A stretch of 5,326 nucleotides of DNA from Caldilineaceae bacterium. GTDB lineage: Bacteria; Chloroflexota; Anaerolineae; Caldilineales; Caldilineaceae. The translations under genes and the position numbers were made by a program. The notes below the pieces were generated by a model. That model did no database searches. It was not told the origin of the DNA and worked only from the letters and a program-made list of their open reading frames with translations. Below, one piece after another: positions 1 to 5,326 of the stretch. The stretch is from positions 1 to 5,326 of the forward strand of contig JAPKMV010000297.1 in NCBI GenBank assembly GCA_026645635.1. Reading direction: 5' to 3'. Each line of letters begins with the position of its first letter. The stretch's first letter is position 1.

Positions 1-792
1 GTGGCGACGCAGGCGCGGCGCCGCCACTGCGTCCGCGGTGTGGGTCATGACGCGATCCACCAGGCGCGTCCGGCTGCCGACCTGCCGCGCCAGGCGGTTG
101 CGCAGCCCCAGGGTCACTTCCTGTTGCGGGCCTTCAGCGGCGGCTGCGATGGCCGCGGCCACCTCGTCAGGCGCGGCAAACCGCTCCCAGCCCAGTTGCT
201 CCGGGTCGGCGCCGCTCTTGGCGTGCATGCCGGTGCGTGTGGCGCCGACGTGAATCAGCCGCGTTTGCATCGGCGCGCGCAGGGCGGTCAACTCGCGCTG
301 CCAGTTGCCGACAAAACCGTCGAGCGCGGCTTTCGTGGCCGAGTAGACGGCGTAGCGCGGGCCGGGCAGATCGGCGGCGACCGAACTCACATAGACCTGG
401 CGCCCGCCGGCTGCCGTCACCCACGGATAGAGCCGATGACTGAGCGCCACCGGCGCCCAGAAGTTGACGTCGACCAGGCTGCGAATGCTGGACGGCGTCT
501 GCGTGGCCAGTGCTCCGACAAACCCCACGCCGGCATTGTGGATCGCCAGGTCCAAGGCGAGGATGCCATGTTCGGCCAGCCACTGCACGACGCGCCCATC
601 TGCGCCCAGTTCGCTCAGGTCAACCTGGCAGTAGCGGTCGGGGCGAAAGAGCGCGGGATCGAGCGCGGACGGCGCGCGGCGCCCGATCAGCACCATCCGT
701 GCGCCCCGGTTTGCATACTGCTGCGCCAGCGCCAATCCGATGCCATCGGTTGCGCCGGTGATCAATACCGTCTTGTCCATATCGTTTGCCAT
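1..792 (-). CDS. Classical SDR-family NAD(P)-dependent oxidoreductase (3'-partial)
   Basis: Likely a cytoplasmic NAD(P)(H)-dependent oxidoreductase acting on an alcohol/carbonyl substrate that cannot be named from sequence. The frame is open for 264 codons and runs off the left edge without a stop. The family signatures appear in order: the Rossmann glycine motif TGATDGIG at residues 12-19, GRR at 37-39 (basic residues after beta-2, suggesting NADPH preference), VDL at 57-59, HNAG at 85-88 (the NNAG motif), and the catalytic tetrad Asn110, Ser137, Tyr150 and Lys154 (YSATK). The usual PG motif is replaced by VGATRTGMH. At 264 residues it is already near the normal length for a classical SDR, so little is probably missing. 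The ATG at 792 is the first usual start codon after an in-frame stop near 922-924; an in-frame ATG at 780 is an alternative, and neither has a strong Shine-Dalgarno sequence. The gene is divergent from the NAD(P)-binding protein/MarR pair. Family call is secure; substrate unknown. Confidence 0.93.
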   Translation of the reverse strand, partial: MANDMDKTVLITGATDGIGLALAQQYANRGARMVLIGRRAPSALDPALFRPDRYCQVDLSELGADGRVVQWLAEHGILALDLAIHNAGVGFVGALATQTPSSIRSLVDVNFWAPVALSHRLYPWVTAAGGRQVYVSSVAADLPGPRYAVYSATKAALDGFVGNWQRELTALRAPMQTRLIHVGATRTGMHAKSGADPEQLGWERFAAPDEVAAAIAAAAEGPQQEVTLGLRNRLARQVGSRTRLVDRVMTHTADAVAAPRLRRH

Positions 793-856
793 CCAGTTGA
801 CATAGAACGCTGATTTCGGTATGGTAAGCGTCCTGCATTTCAGTTCGTTGCCGCGG

Positions 857-873
857 GCAGACCCGGAGTCTGC
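857..873. promoter_or_regulatory. Candidate operator: perfect 6-bp inverted repeat
   Basis: The sequence GCAGAC-ccgga-GTCTGC has perfect 6-bp arms around a 5-nt centre, and pairing does not extend outward. The 17-bp size fits the dyad sites bound by winged-helix dimers such as MarR proteins. It lies 65 bp upstream of the SDR start and 70 bp upstream of the NAD(P)-binding protein gene. Operator function is an inference; it could also be a small hairpin in the SDR leader transcript. Confidence 0.3.
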
Positions 874-890
874 ACACGGGTTTGTGATAA

Positions 891-910
891 GAGTTGCAGA
901 TAACGCACTC
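891..910. promoter_or_regulatory. Candidate operator: imperfect inverted repeat near the +strand start
   Basis: GAGTTGC (891-897) and GCACTC (905-910) form an inverted repeat with one bulged T in the left arm and a 7-nt spacer. The element ends 32 bp before the ATG at 943, where a repressor would overlap the promoter or transcription start. It is a plausible site for the neighbouring MarR protein, but short imperfect dyads occur by chance and it does not match the 857-873 repeat. Confidence 0.22.
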
Positions 911-928
911 AGCTCATGCCATCATAGC

Positions 929-935
929 AGAGGGA
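929..935 (+). promoter_or_regulatory. Ribosome binding site for the NAD(P)-binding protein gene
   Basis: AGAGGGA lies 7 nt upstream of the ATG at 943, a good Shine-Dalgarno match at normal spacing. It supports that ATG as the start. Confidence 0.6.
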
Positions 936-942
936 TTTGTAG

Positions 943-1569
943 ATGAAAATTGCACTCTTCGGCGCAACCGGTCGTACAGGCCGCTATATTCTGGAGCAGG
1001 CGCTGGCCGATGGCCACCGCGTGACGGTGCTGGCGCGCAACCCATCCAAACTGCCGCCGGGCAAGTACAGCCTCACGATCCAGTTGGGCGACGTGCTCGA
1101 CGCGGGAGCCGTGGATGATGCGGTTTTTGGCCAGGACGCGGTCATCAGTGCGTTGGGGCTGGGCAATAGCCAACAACTGGATGCCTTCTCGCGCGGCGTC
1201 GCCAATATCGTCGCGGCCATGCAAGCCAACAAGGTGCGCCGTCTGGTGGTGATTGCCGGCGGGGGCATTCTGCTCGACCGCGCCACCGGACAGATGCGCG
1301 TCGAGTCCCCCACTTATCCCGCGGCCTATCGTCCCTTCGCCGAAGAGCATCGCCGCATCTTTGACCTTTTGCAGCGCACCGATCTGGACTGGACGCTGGT
1401 CTGCCCGACCACCATGTTTGACGAACCGGCGACCGACGCGATGCGCAGCGCCATCGATTATCTGCCCGAGGGCGGCAAGCGCATCACCTACGCCGACGCC
1501 GGGCGTTTTGCCTATCGTCAGTTGCACGATGACAGCCACCTGCGGCAGCGGGTGGGGATTGCTGAGTAA
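943..1569 (+). CDS. NmrA-like/BLVRB-like atypical SDR, NAD(P)H-binding protein
   Basis: A 208-residue soluble Rossmann-fold protein, probably an NAD(P)H-dependent oxidoreductase or nucleotide-sensing protein. The N-terminus carries the atypical-SDR glycine motif GATGRTG at residues 7-13, followed by VTVLARNPSKL at 27-37 (Arg32 placed for NADP phosphate contact), GDVLD at 49-53 after beta-3, and ISALG at 68-72. RRLVVIAGGGIL at 99-110 is the next strand and the active-site loop. The segment around 137-146 (DWTLVCPTTM) matches the strand-and-proline signature of the BLVRB/YwnB-like group. The classical Tyr-x-x-x-Lys pair is absent, as expected for this group. Length fits a complete protein. A good ribosome binding site precedes the ATG. 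The MarR gene starts 6 bp after the stop, so the two are almost certainly co-transcribed. Fold assignment is firm; the reaction is unknown. Confidence 0.92.
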   Translation: MKIALFGATGRTGRYILEQALADGHRVTVLARNPSKLPPGKYSLTIQLGDVLDAGAVDDAVFGQDAVISALGLGNSQQLDAFSRGVANIVAAMQANKVRRLVVIAGGGILLDRATGQMRVESPTYPAAYRPFAEEHRRIFDLLQRTDLDWTLVCPTTMFDEPATDAMRSAIDYLPEGGKRITYADAGRFAYRQLHDDSHLRQRVGIAE

Positions 1570-1575
1570 CCTACT

Positions 1576-2070
1576 ATGCCGACACATTTCAGCGGCCAGC
1601 TCGATCAGGTGCTGGCGCTCGACACGATGATCAAATTGACCCGCGCCACCGACACCTTCATGGCGCGTCTGGCGCGCCACAATACGCATCCGGGGCTGAC
1701 GGTGACGCAGTTCGCCACCCTGGAGGTGCTGCACCATCTGGGTTCCATGTCGCAGGCCGACATCTGCGGCAAGCTGCTCAAGAGCGGCGGCAACACCACG
1801 CTGGTGGTGGACAACCTGGAGAAGCAGGGGCTGGTCGAACGGCGGCGCGACGAGCACGACCGTCGCGTCGTCGTCGTGGAACTGACAGAGGCGGGGCGGG
1901 CCTTGATCGAGTCGATCTTTCCCACCCATGCTGCCGCTGTCGCCGAAGAGATGGGTGTGTTGACCGCGGAGGAGCAGATTCAGTTGGGCCAATTGTGCAA
2001 GAAACTGGGACTTGGCACGGGGAACGACCATCTTCTGGCGTTCGAGGACGAGTACAGCTTCGTGATCTAG
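1576..2070 (+). CDS. MarR-family transcriptional regulator
   Basis: A 164-residue winged-helix regulator, expected to bind DNA as a dimer and release it on ligand binding or oxidation. Residues 9-35 form the N-terminal dimerisation helix, TVTQFATLEVL (42-52) starts the DNA-binding domain, and SQADICGKLLKSGGNTTLVVDNLEKQGLVER falls within 59-89, with the recognition helix at about 70-83. The wing is at 89-104, with the family hallmark RRRDEHDRR then VELTEAGRAL. The C-terminal helices (about 118-145) complete the dimer interface. Two cysteines, Cys64 in the helix-turn-helix region and Cys141 near the C-terminus, are the only ones present. No well-spaced ribosome binding site precedes the ATG (GGGGA is 17 nt away), so translation may be coupled to the gene ending 6 bp upstream. 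It probably controls its own operon and perhaps the divergent SDR. Family call is secure; ligand unknown. Confidence 0.95.
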   Translation: MPTHFSGQLDQVLALDTMIKLTRATDTFMARLARHNTHPGLTVTQFATLEVLHHLGSMSQADICGKLLKSGGNTTLVVDNLEKQGLVERRRDEHDRRVVVVELTEAGRALIESIFPTHAAAVAEEMGVLTAEEQIQLGQLCKKLGLGTGNDHLLAFEDEYSFVI

Positions 2071-2083
2071 CCTCCGCTGCCGC

Positions 2084-2821
2084 CTACCACCAGATTTGCA
2101 GCAGGAAGAGCGCGCCCACAACGACGAGCAAGCCATTCACCAGGCGGGCGAATTGCGCGGCCGGGATGCGTCGATTGACGACTGCGCCGACCGCAACCGC
2201 CGATAGCAGAACCGGCAGCGACACCAGCGTCAGCAGCAGTAGCTCTTGCGTCCACAGCCCCGCCAGACCATGCCCCGCAATCACGATGACATTGGAGATG
2301 AGGAAAAAGCCCTGCAAGGTGGCGCGGAAGAGATCGGGCGGCCAGCGGCGCATGGCGCCGTAGATCACCACCGGCGGGCCGCTCGTGTTGTAGGCGCTGC
2401 CCAGCACGCCCGCGACAAACCCAAACGGGTAGGCCCAGGCCTCGCTGTGCAGCGCGGGCAGCGTCGGGCGATAGAGGTTGTAGGCGCCGTACCCCATCAG
2501 CAGCAGCCCCAGCGCCAGGTTGACGATGCGCTCATCGCCATGTTGCAGCAGCCAGATGCCGAAGGGCATCCCCACCAGGCTGGCCACGGTCAGCCGCCAG
2601 AAGTTGCGGAAATCCACCTGCCGCCAACTGGTGGTGAGGATGATGAGGCTGATGACCAGTCCCGTCAGGCCCACCAGCGGCGTCGCGACTTGCAGCCCCA
2701 GCAGCAGGGCAAGCAGTGGCATCGCGAGCAGCGCATCGCCGAAGCCCACAGCCGAGCGCACAAACGCCGCCAGCCAGAGCACGAGCATCACGAGCACGAT
2801 CAGCATCAGCGGAGTCGTCAT
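2084..2821 (-). CDS. TauE/SafE-family membrane permease (putative sulfite/organosulfonate or anion exporter)
   Basis: A 245-residue, strongly hydrophobic integral membrane protein with about seven or eight predicted transmembrane segments, the normal length for the TauE/SafE (DUF81) family. Family members move sulfite, sulfoacetate and other small anions across the inner membrane; the substrate here is not predictable. The duplicated family architecture is visible: AVGFGDALLAMP (24-35) in the first half with GMPFGIWLL (84-92), and GSAYNTSGPPVVIYG (141-155) opening the second half. The final segment ends LLQIWW. I chose the ATG at 2821 because AAGGA lies 8 nt upstream and the hydrophobic first helix begins at once. 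An in-frame ATG at 2962 would add 47 Arg/Ile/Pro-rich residues translated from the intergenic repeat, which looks artefactual. The stop is 13 bp from the convergent MarR stop. It lies downstream of recQ on the same strand, but a 186-bp gap suggests its own promoter. Confidence 0.9.
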   Translation of the reverse strand: MTTPLMLIVLVMLVLWLAAFVRSAVGFGDALLAMPLLALLLGLQVATPLVGLTGLVISLIILTTSWRQVDFRNFWRLTVASLVGMPFGIWLLQHGDERIVNLALGLLLMGYGAYNLYRPTLPALHSEAWAYPFGFVAGVLGSAYNTSGPPVVIYGAMRRWPPDLFRATLQGFFLISNVIVIAGHGLAGLWTQELLLLTLVSLPVLLSAVAVGAVVNRRIPAAQFARLVNGLLVVVGALFLLQIWW

Positions 2822-2829
2822 GCGGAAAA

Positions 2830-2834
2830 TCCTT
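2830..2834 (-). promoter_or_regulatory. Ribosome binding site deciding the permease start
   Basis: On the minus strand AAGGA precedes the ATG at 2821 by 8 nt. This selects 2821 over the upstream in-frame ATG at 2962. It sits only 6 bp from the edge of the 94-bp inverted repeat, so folding of that repeat in the mRNA could affect ribosome access. Confidence 0.65.
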
Positions 2835-2840
2835 GGCTGG

Positions 2841-2934
2841 ATAGACCGCGGATTGAGCGGATTAGGCGGATTTTCGCGGATAATCCGAATCGAATCCGCG
2901 CTAATCCGCCAAATCCGCCAAATCCGCGGTCTAT
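2841..2934. repeat. 94-bp imperfect inverted repeat built of GCGGATT units
   Basis: Arms 2841-2881 and 2894-2934 pair at 36 of 41 positions around a 12-nt centre. The outer 14 bp are perfect (ATAGACCGCGGATT and its complement), followed by matched blocks of 7, 8 and 7 bp broken by mismatches of 2, 1 and 2. Each arm is itself a tandem array of the heptamer GCGGATT or its complement AATCCGC at roughly 9-10-bp steps. A smaller dyad, CGGAT-A-ATCCG (2877-2887), overlaps the inner part of the left arm and gives an alternative fold. It lies between recQ and the permease gene, so it could end recQ transcription, shape the permease leader, or be a dispersed non-autonomous repeat. There is no T-run typical of an intrinsic terminator. 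The structure is directly visible; the role is inferred. Confidence 0.85.
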
Positions 2935-2950
2935 GCTGTTGAGGAGCGCG

Positions 2951-2962
2951 ATGTACGTACAT
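2951..2962. promoter_or_regulatory. Perfect 12-bp palindrome, candidate operator
   Basis: ATGTACGTACAT reads identically on both strands. It lies 129 bp upstream of the permease start and 45 bp beyond the recQ stop, where a permease promoter could be. Gapless palindromes of this size are often sites for dimeric regulators, but no regulator gene adjoins it and no promoter hexamers are clear, so function is inferred. Confidence 0.3.
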
Positions 2963-2969
2963 GACCAGT

Positions 2970-2990
2970 CTGCATCGAGGCGATCTGCAG
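2970..2990 (-). terminator. Weak hairpin just after recQ
   Basis: CTGC-ATCG (2970-2977) pairs with CGAT-(CT)-GCAG (2981-2990), giving an 8-bp stem with a 2-nt bulge and a 3-nt loop, starting 17 nt after the recQ stop. No run of U follows on the minus strand, so it would be a poor intrinsic terminator. It is included as the only local stem close to the end of recQ apart from the large repeat. Confidence 0.2.
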
Positions 2991-3007
2991 CATAGCGTAG
3001 CGGCCGT

Positions 3008-5326
3008 CTACTCGAAGAGCGCCGGTTCATCCTGGGCACGGCGGCAGCGGAGGTAGAGCCGCAGCAGGCGGAGTTCATCGTAGGAGACACGCCCACCGAA
3101 TTCCTCGAAGACCGGGCTAAGCATGGAGCCGGCGCTGCCCAGCCGGTGCAGCACGTCGCGGCGCAGCTCCGGCTCGAGCGTTGACTCCGCGAGCAGCCGG
3201 GCAGGATCGAGCGCATGCCCGGCCTGGTGGTAGCGCTCCAGGTTCTGGACAATGGTATCGCGCTTGACGCCGTAGGTTGCCTGCAACTCGGCAAAGGTGC
3301 GCCCATCCTCAAAGGCTTCGCCCACTTCCTCGAAGCGGCGCTTGACCGACGACGGCAGTTCACGCCGGCTGTGCTGGCCCGGCTCAATGCCCTCTTCCTG
3401 GCAATAGGTGCGCACGCACGCCAGAAACTGCTCGCCATACTGCTGGAGCTTGTGCTCGCCCACGCCGTAGACCGCGCGCATCTCCTCCAGGCTCTGCGGC
3501 AGCCGCGTCGCCAGCTCGATCAGCGTGCGGTCGCCGAAGATGACGTAGGCGGGGATGTGCAGTTCGTCGGCCAGCGACCGGCGCAGGATGCGCAGGCGCG
3601 CAAACAACTGCGCGTCGTAGCCTGCGTCGATGTCGGCTTTGGCTGTCTCACCTTTGGCAGAGCGTACACCGGTCACGATCTCGGCGGGCACGGCGACGCT
3701 CTGCTCCTTGCGCAGCACCGCCCAGCCCGCATCGGTCAGGCTCAAGCCGCCGTGCTCCAGGTTCTGTTCGATCAGCCCTTGCAGCACGAATTCCTGCGCC
3801 AGTTGCCGCCACACTGCGGCGCTGTGCTCCTTGCCGACGCCGTGGGTTGGCAGTTGATCGTGGCGCCGCGCCGCAATCTCCCGGCGGTGGGAGCCGCGCA
3901 GCACGTCGACCACGTAGCCGGCGCCGAAGCGTTCGCCCGTGCGCCGCACGGCGGACAGGAACTTCTGCGCCTCAAGGGTGACATCGGCGGTCGGGGCGTC
4001 ATCGCTGCCGGCCAGACAGTTGTCACAAGCCTGGCAGTGGGCGTCAGGCATCGTTTCGCCAAAGTAGGCTAGCAGCGGCGCGCGGCGACACGCGCGGGTG
4101 CGGGCGAAGCGATCCATCGCCTGCAAGCGCGCCACGCGGCCCGGGCGCTCGTTGGCCGCGCCCTCCTCGATGTGAAAGTAGTGCGTACTCAAGTCCTGCG
4201 GATGATAGAGCAGCAGGCAGTGCGCGGGCAGCCCATCGCGCCCGGCGCGCCCGATCTGCTGGTAGTAGTGTTCGATGGTGCCGGGCATGGTGAAATGGAC
4301 GACGAAGCGCACGTCGGGTTTGTTGATGCCCATGCCAAAGGCAATCGTCGCCACCGCCACGCAGCCGTCCTCGGTGAGGAAGCGGCGCTGATTGGCGGCG
4401 CGCGCCGCGTTTTCCAGTCCGGCGTGATAGGCGACGACCGCCACACCCTCGGCTTCCAGCCGGCTGACCACCTCATCGACCTGCTTGCGCGTGTTGCAGT
4501 AGACGATGCCCGACTCCTCCTTGTGGTCAGCCAGAAAGCGCAGCAGTTGGCGCACGCCGTCCCCGCGCGGACGCACGCTCAGGTGCAGGTTGGGGCGGTC
4601 GAAGCTGGCGACGAAGGTCTGGCTGTCGCTGAAGCGCAGCATCTGCTTGATGTCCTGCTGCACGCGCGGGGTGGCGGTGGCGGTGACGGCCAGGCAGACC
4701 GCCTGCGCGAAATGACGCCGCGCGTCGAGAATCTGCCGGTACTCCGGGCGAAAATCGTGCCCCCACTCCGAAATGCAGTGCGCCTCGTCAATGGCGAGAC
4801 AGGCGGGCCGGCAGCTTTCGAGCATCACCAGAGTTTCGGGGCGCAGCAGTGTCTCCGGCGCCAGGTAGACGAGCTTGACCGCGCCGCTGCGGATGCGCGC
4901 GGTCGTGGCCGCGTAGGCGCGATAGTCGAGCGTGCTGTTGAGGAACGCGGCGGGAATGCCAAGTTGGTGCAGTTGCTCGACCTGATCCTGCATCAGCGCG
5001 ATCAGCGGCGACACAACGACGGTGAGGCCATCGAAGATCAGCGCGGGCAGTTGGTAGCAGATCGACTTGCCGCTGCCCGTCGGCATGATCGCCAGCGTGT
5101 CCTGTCCGGCGAGCACGCTGGCGATGATCCGCTCCTGCAGCGGGCGGAAGTCGTCGTAGCCAAAGACCTCCTTGAGCAGGCGGCGGGCACGGACAAGATC
5201 ATCGGGCGAGCCGCCGTGCGGGCGATCTTCGACGACTGACGTTGAACCCTCCGCAACGGCGTCGAGCCAGCCGGAAAGCTGGGCATAGCAGCGCAGTTCA
5301 TCGTCAGGGCGATCCGCCGAACGCCA
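3008..5326 (-). CDS. recQ: RecQ-family ATP-dependent DNA helicase with RQC, HRDC and C-terminal HTH (5'-partial)
   Basis: A 3'-5' superfamily 2 helicase that unwinds DNA in recombination and stalled-fork repair. The window holds 772 residues, open to the right edge with no in-frame ATG, GTG or TTG before the helicase core, so the true start is outside. In window numbering: motif 0 FGYDDFRPLQ (55-64), Walker A TGSGKS (83-88), motif Ia VVSPLIALMQDQV (104-116), DEAH (180-183) with the RecQ aromatic loop HCISEWGHDFRP, TATAT (215-219), motif IV VYCNTR (275-280), motif V FGMGINKPDVR (330-340) and motif VI QQIGRAGRDG (356-365). The zinc site is Cys413, 431, 434 and 437. An RQC winged helix (about 448-545), an HRDC domain (about 571-647) and a C-terminal helix-turn-helix region (about 655-760) follow. 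At least 54 residues precede motif 0, more than in Escherichia coli RecQ. The large open frames on the opposite strand are shadows. Confidence 0.97.
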   Translation of the reverse strand, partial: WRSADRPDDELRCYAQLSGWLDAVAEGSTSVVEDRPHGGSPDDLVRARRLLKEVFGYDDFRPLQERIIASVLAGQDTLAIMPTGSGKSICYQLPALIFDGLTVVVSPLIALMQDQVEQLHQLGIPAAFLNSTLDYRAYAATTARIRSGAVKLVYLAPETLLRPETLVMLESCRPACLAIDEAHCISEWGHDFRPEYRQILDARRHFAQAVCLAVTATATPRVQQDIKQMLRFSDSQTFVASFDRPNLHLSVRPRGDGVRQLLRFLADHKEESGIVYCNTRKQVDEVVSRLEAEGVAVVAYHAGLENAARAANQRRFLTEDGCVAVATIAFGMGINKPDVRFVVHFTMPGTIEHYYQQIGRAGRDGLPAHCLLLYHPQDLSTHYFHIEEGAANERPGRVARLQAMDRFARTRACRRAPLLAYFGETMPDAHCQACDNCLAGSDDAPTADVTLEAQKFLSAVRRTGERFGAGYVVDVLRGSHRREIAARRHDQLPTHGVGKEHSAAVWRQLAQEFVLQGLIEQNLEHGGLSLTDAGWAVLRKEQSVAVPAEIVTGVRSAKGETAKADIDAGYDAQLFARLRILRRSLADELHIPAYVIFGDRTLIELATRLPQSLEEMRAVYGVGEHKLQQYGEQFLACVRTYCQEEGIEPGQHSRRELPSSVKRRFEEVGEAFEDGRTFAELQATYGVKRDTIVQNLERYHQAGHALDPARLLAESTLEPELRRDVLHRLGSAGSMLSPVFEEFGGRVSYDELRLLRLYLRCRRAQDEPALFE

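Larger units (their letters stand above)
793..942. promoter_or_regulatory. Divergent intergenic control region
   Basis: This 150-bp gap separates the start codons of the leftward SDR and the rightward NAD(P)-binding protein, so promoters for both directions should lie in it. No convincing -35/-10 pair is visible in either direction. It contains two inverted repeats (857-873 and 891-910) and a GATAA direct repeat (886-890 and 899-903). Such an arrangement next to an operon encoding a MarR regulator is typical of regulator-controlled divergent promoters, but that role is inferred. Confidence 0.5.

Noticed and set aside
1..813. 270-codon plus-strand open frame at the left edge
   Set aside because: It is antisense to the SDR gene, which has the full set of cofactor and catalytic motifs; the plus-strand translation is Arg/Ala/Gly-rich with no motif.
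793..942. Specific -35/-10 promoter hexamers, for example TTGCAG at 894-899 with CATCAT at 920-925
   Set aside because: The 20-bp spacer and weak matches do not support a call; other combinations were no better.
2071..2083. Bidirectional terminator between MarR and the permease
   Set aside because: The 13-bp gap and flanking coding ends contain no clear hairpin or T-run.
922..2136. 404-codon minus-strand open frame opposite the NAD(P)-binding protein and MarR genes
   Set aside because: Both plus-strand genes have clear family motifs. The antisense product is low-complexity, His/Gln/Arg-rich and matches no family I know; long antisense frames are common in GC-rich coding DNA.
2841..2934. CRISPR array or transposon end
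   Set aside because: The heptamer units are too short and too close for CRISPR repeats and spacers, and there is no transposase or target-site duplication in the window.
2246..2995. Plus-strand frame of 249 codons opposite the permease and through the repeat
   Set aside because: It is Gln/Arg/His-rich, runs through the GCGGATT repeat giving NPPNPPNP-type peptide, and opposes a convincing membrane protein.
3008..5116. GTG at 5116 as the RecQ start
   Set aside because: The conserved RecQ motif 0 (FGYDDFRPLQ) lies upstream of it in the same frame, so this start would remove an essential part of the helicase; the frame continues past the window edge.
3215..5239. Two long plus-strand frames (3215-4072 and 4172-5239)
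   Set aside because: Both lie opposite the RecQ helicase, whose motifs cover the whole region; they are shadows of its codon bias.

Overview
This is a GC-rich bacterial chromosomal window holding five protein genes and no RNA genes, CRISPR array or transposase that I can see. The GC-rich coding, the weakly conserved promoter signals, a long RecQ with a C-terminal helix-turn-helix domain, and an intergenic hairpin built of GCGGATT units would suit an environmental phylum such as Chloroflexota. That assignment is an inference from general recall, not something the sequence proves.

Layout, left to right. Positions 1-792 (minus strand) hold a classical short-chain dehydrogenase/reductase (SDR) whose 3' end lies beyond the window. 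A 150-bp divergent intergenic region (793-942) with two candidate operator-like inverted repeats separates it from a plus-strand pair. The pair is an atypical SDR/NmrA-like NAD(P)-binding protein (943-1569), followed after 6 bp by a MarR-family regulator (1576-2070). The MarR gene converges, with a 13-bp gap, on a minus-strand TauE/SafE-family membrane permease (2084-2821). Upstream of the permease is a 186-bp intergenic region (2822-3007) containing a good ribosome binding site, a 94-bp imperfect inverted repeat and a perfect 12-bp palindrome. The rest (3008-5326, minus strand) is a RecQ-family DNA helicase whose start lies beyond the right edge.

The left half reads as a small redox or xenobiotic-response module. 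Two different NAD(P)-dependent enzymes are transcribed divergently from one control region, and the MarR regulator sits in the same operon as one of them, so autoregulation and co-regulation of the SDR are plausible. The permease and RecQ share a strand but are separated by the repeat-bearing spacer and probably form separate transcription units. No clearly new biological system is visible. The items most worth a second look are the 94-bp hairpin repeat just upstream of the permease ribosome binding site, the unexplained N-terminal extension of RecQ, and the divergent oxidoreductase/MarR module.
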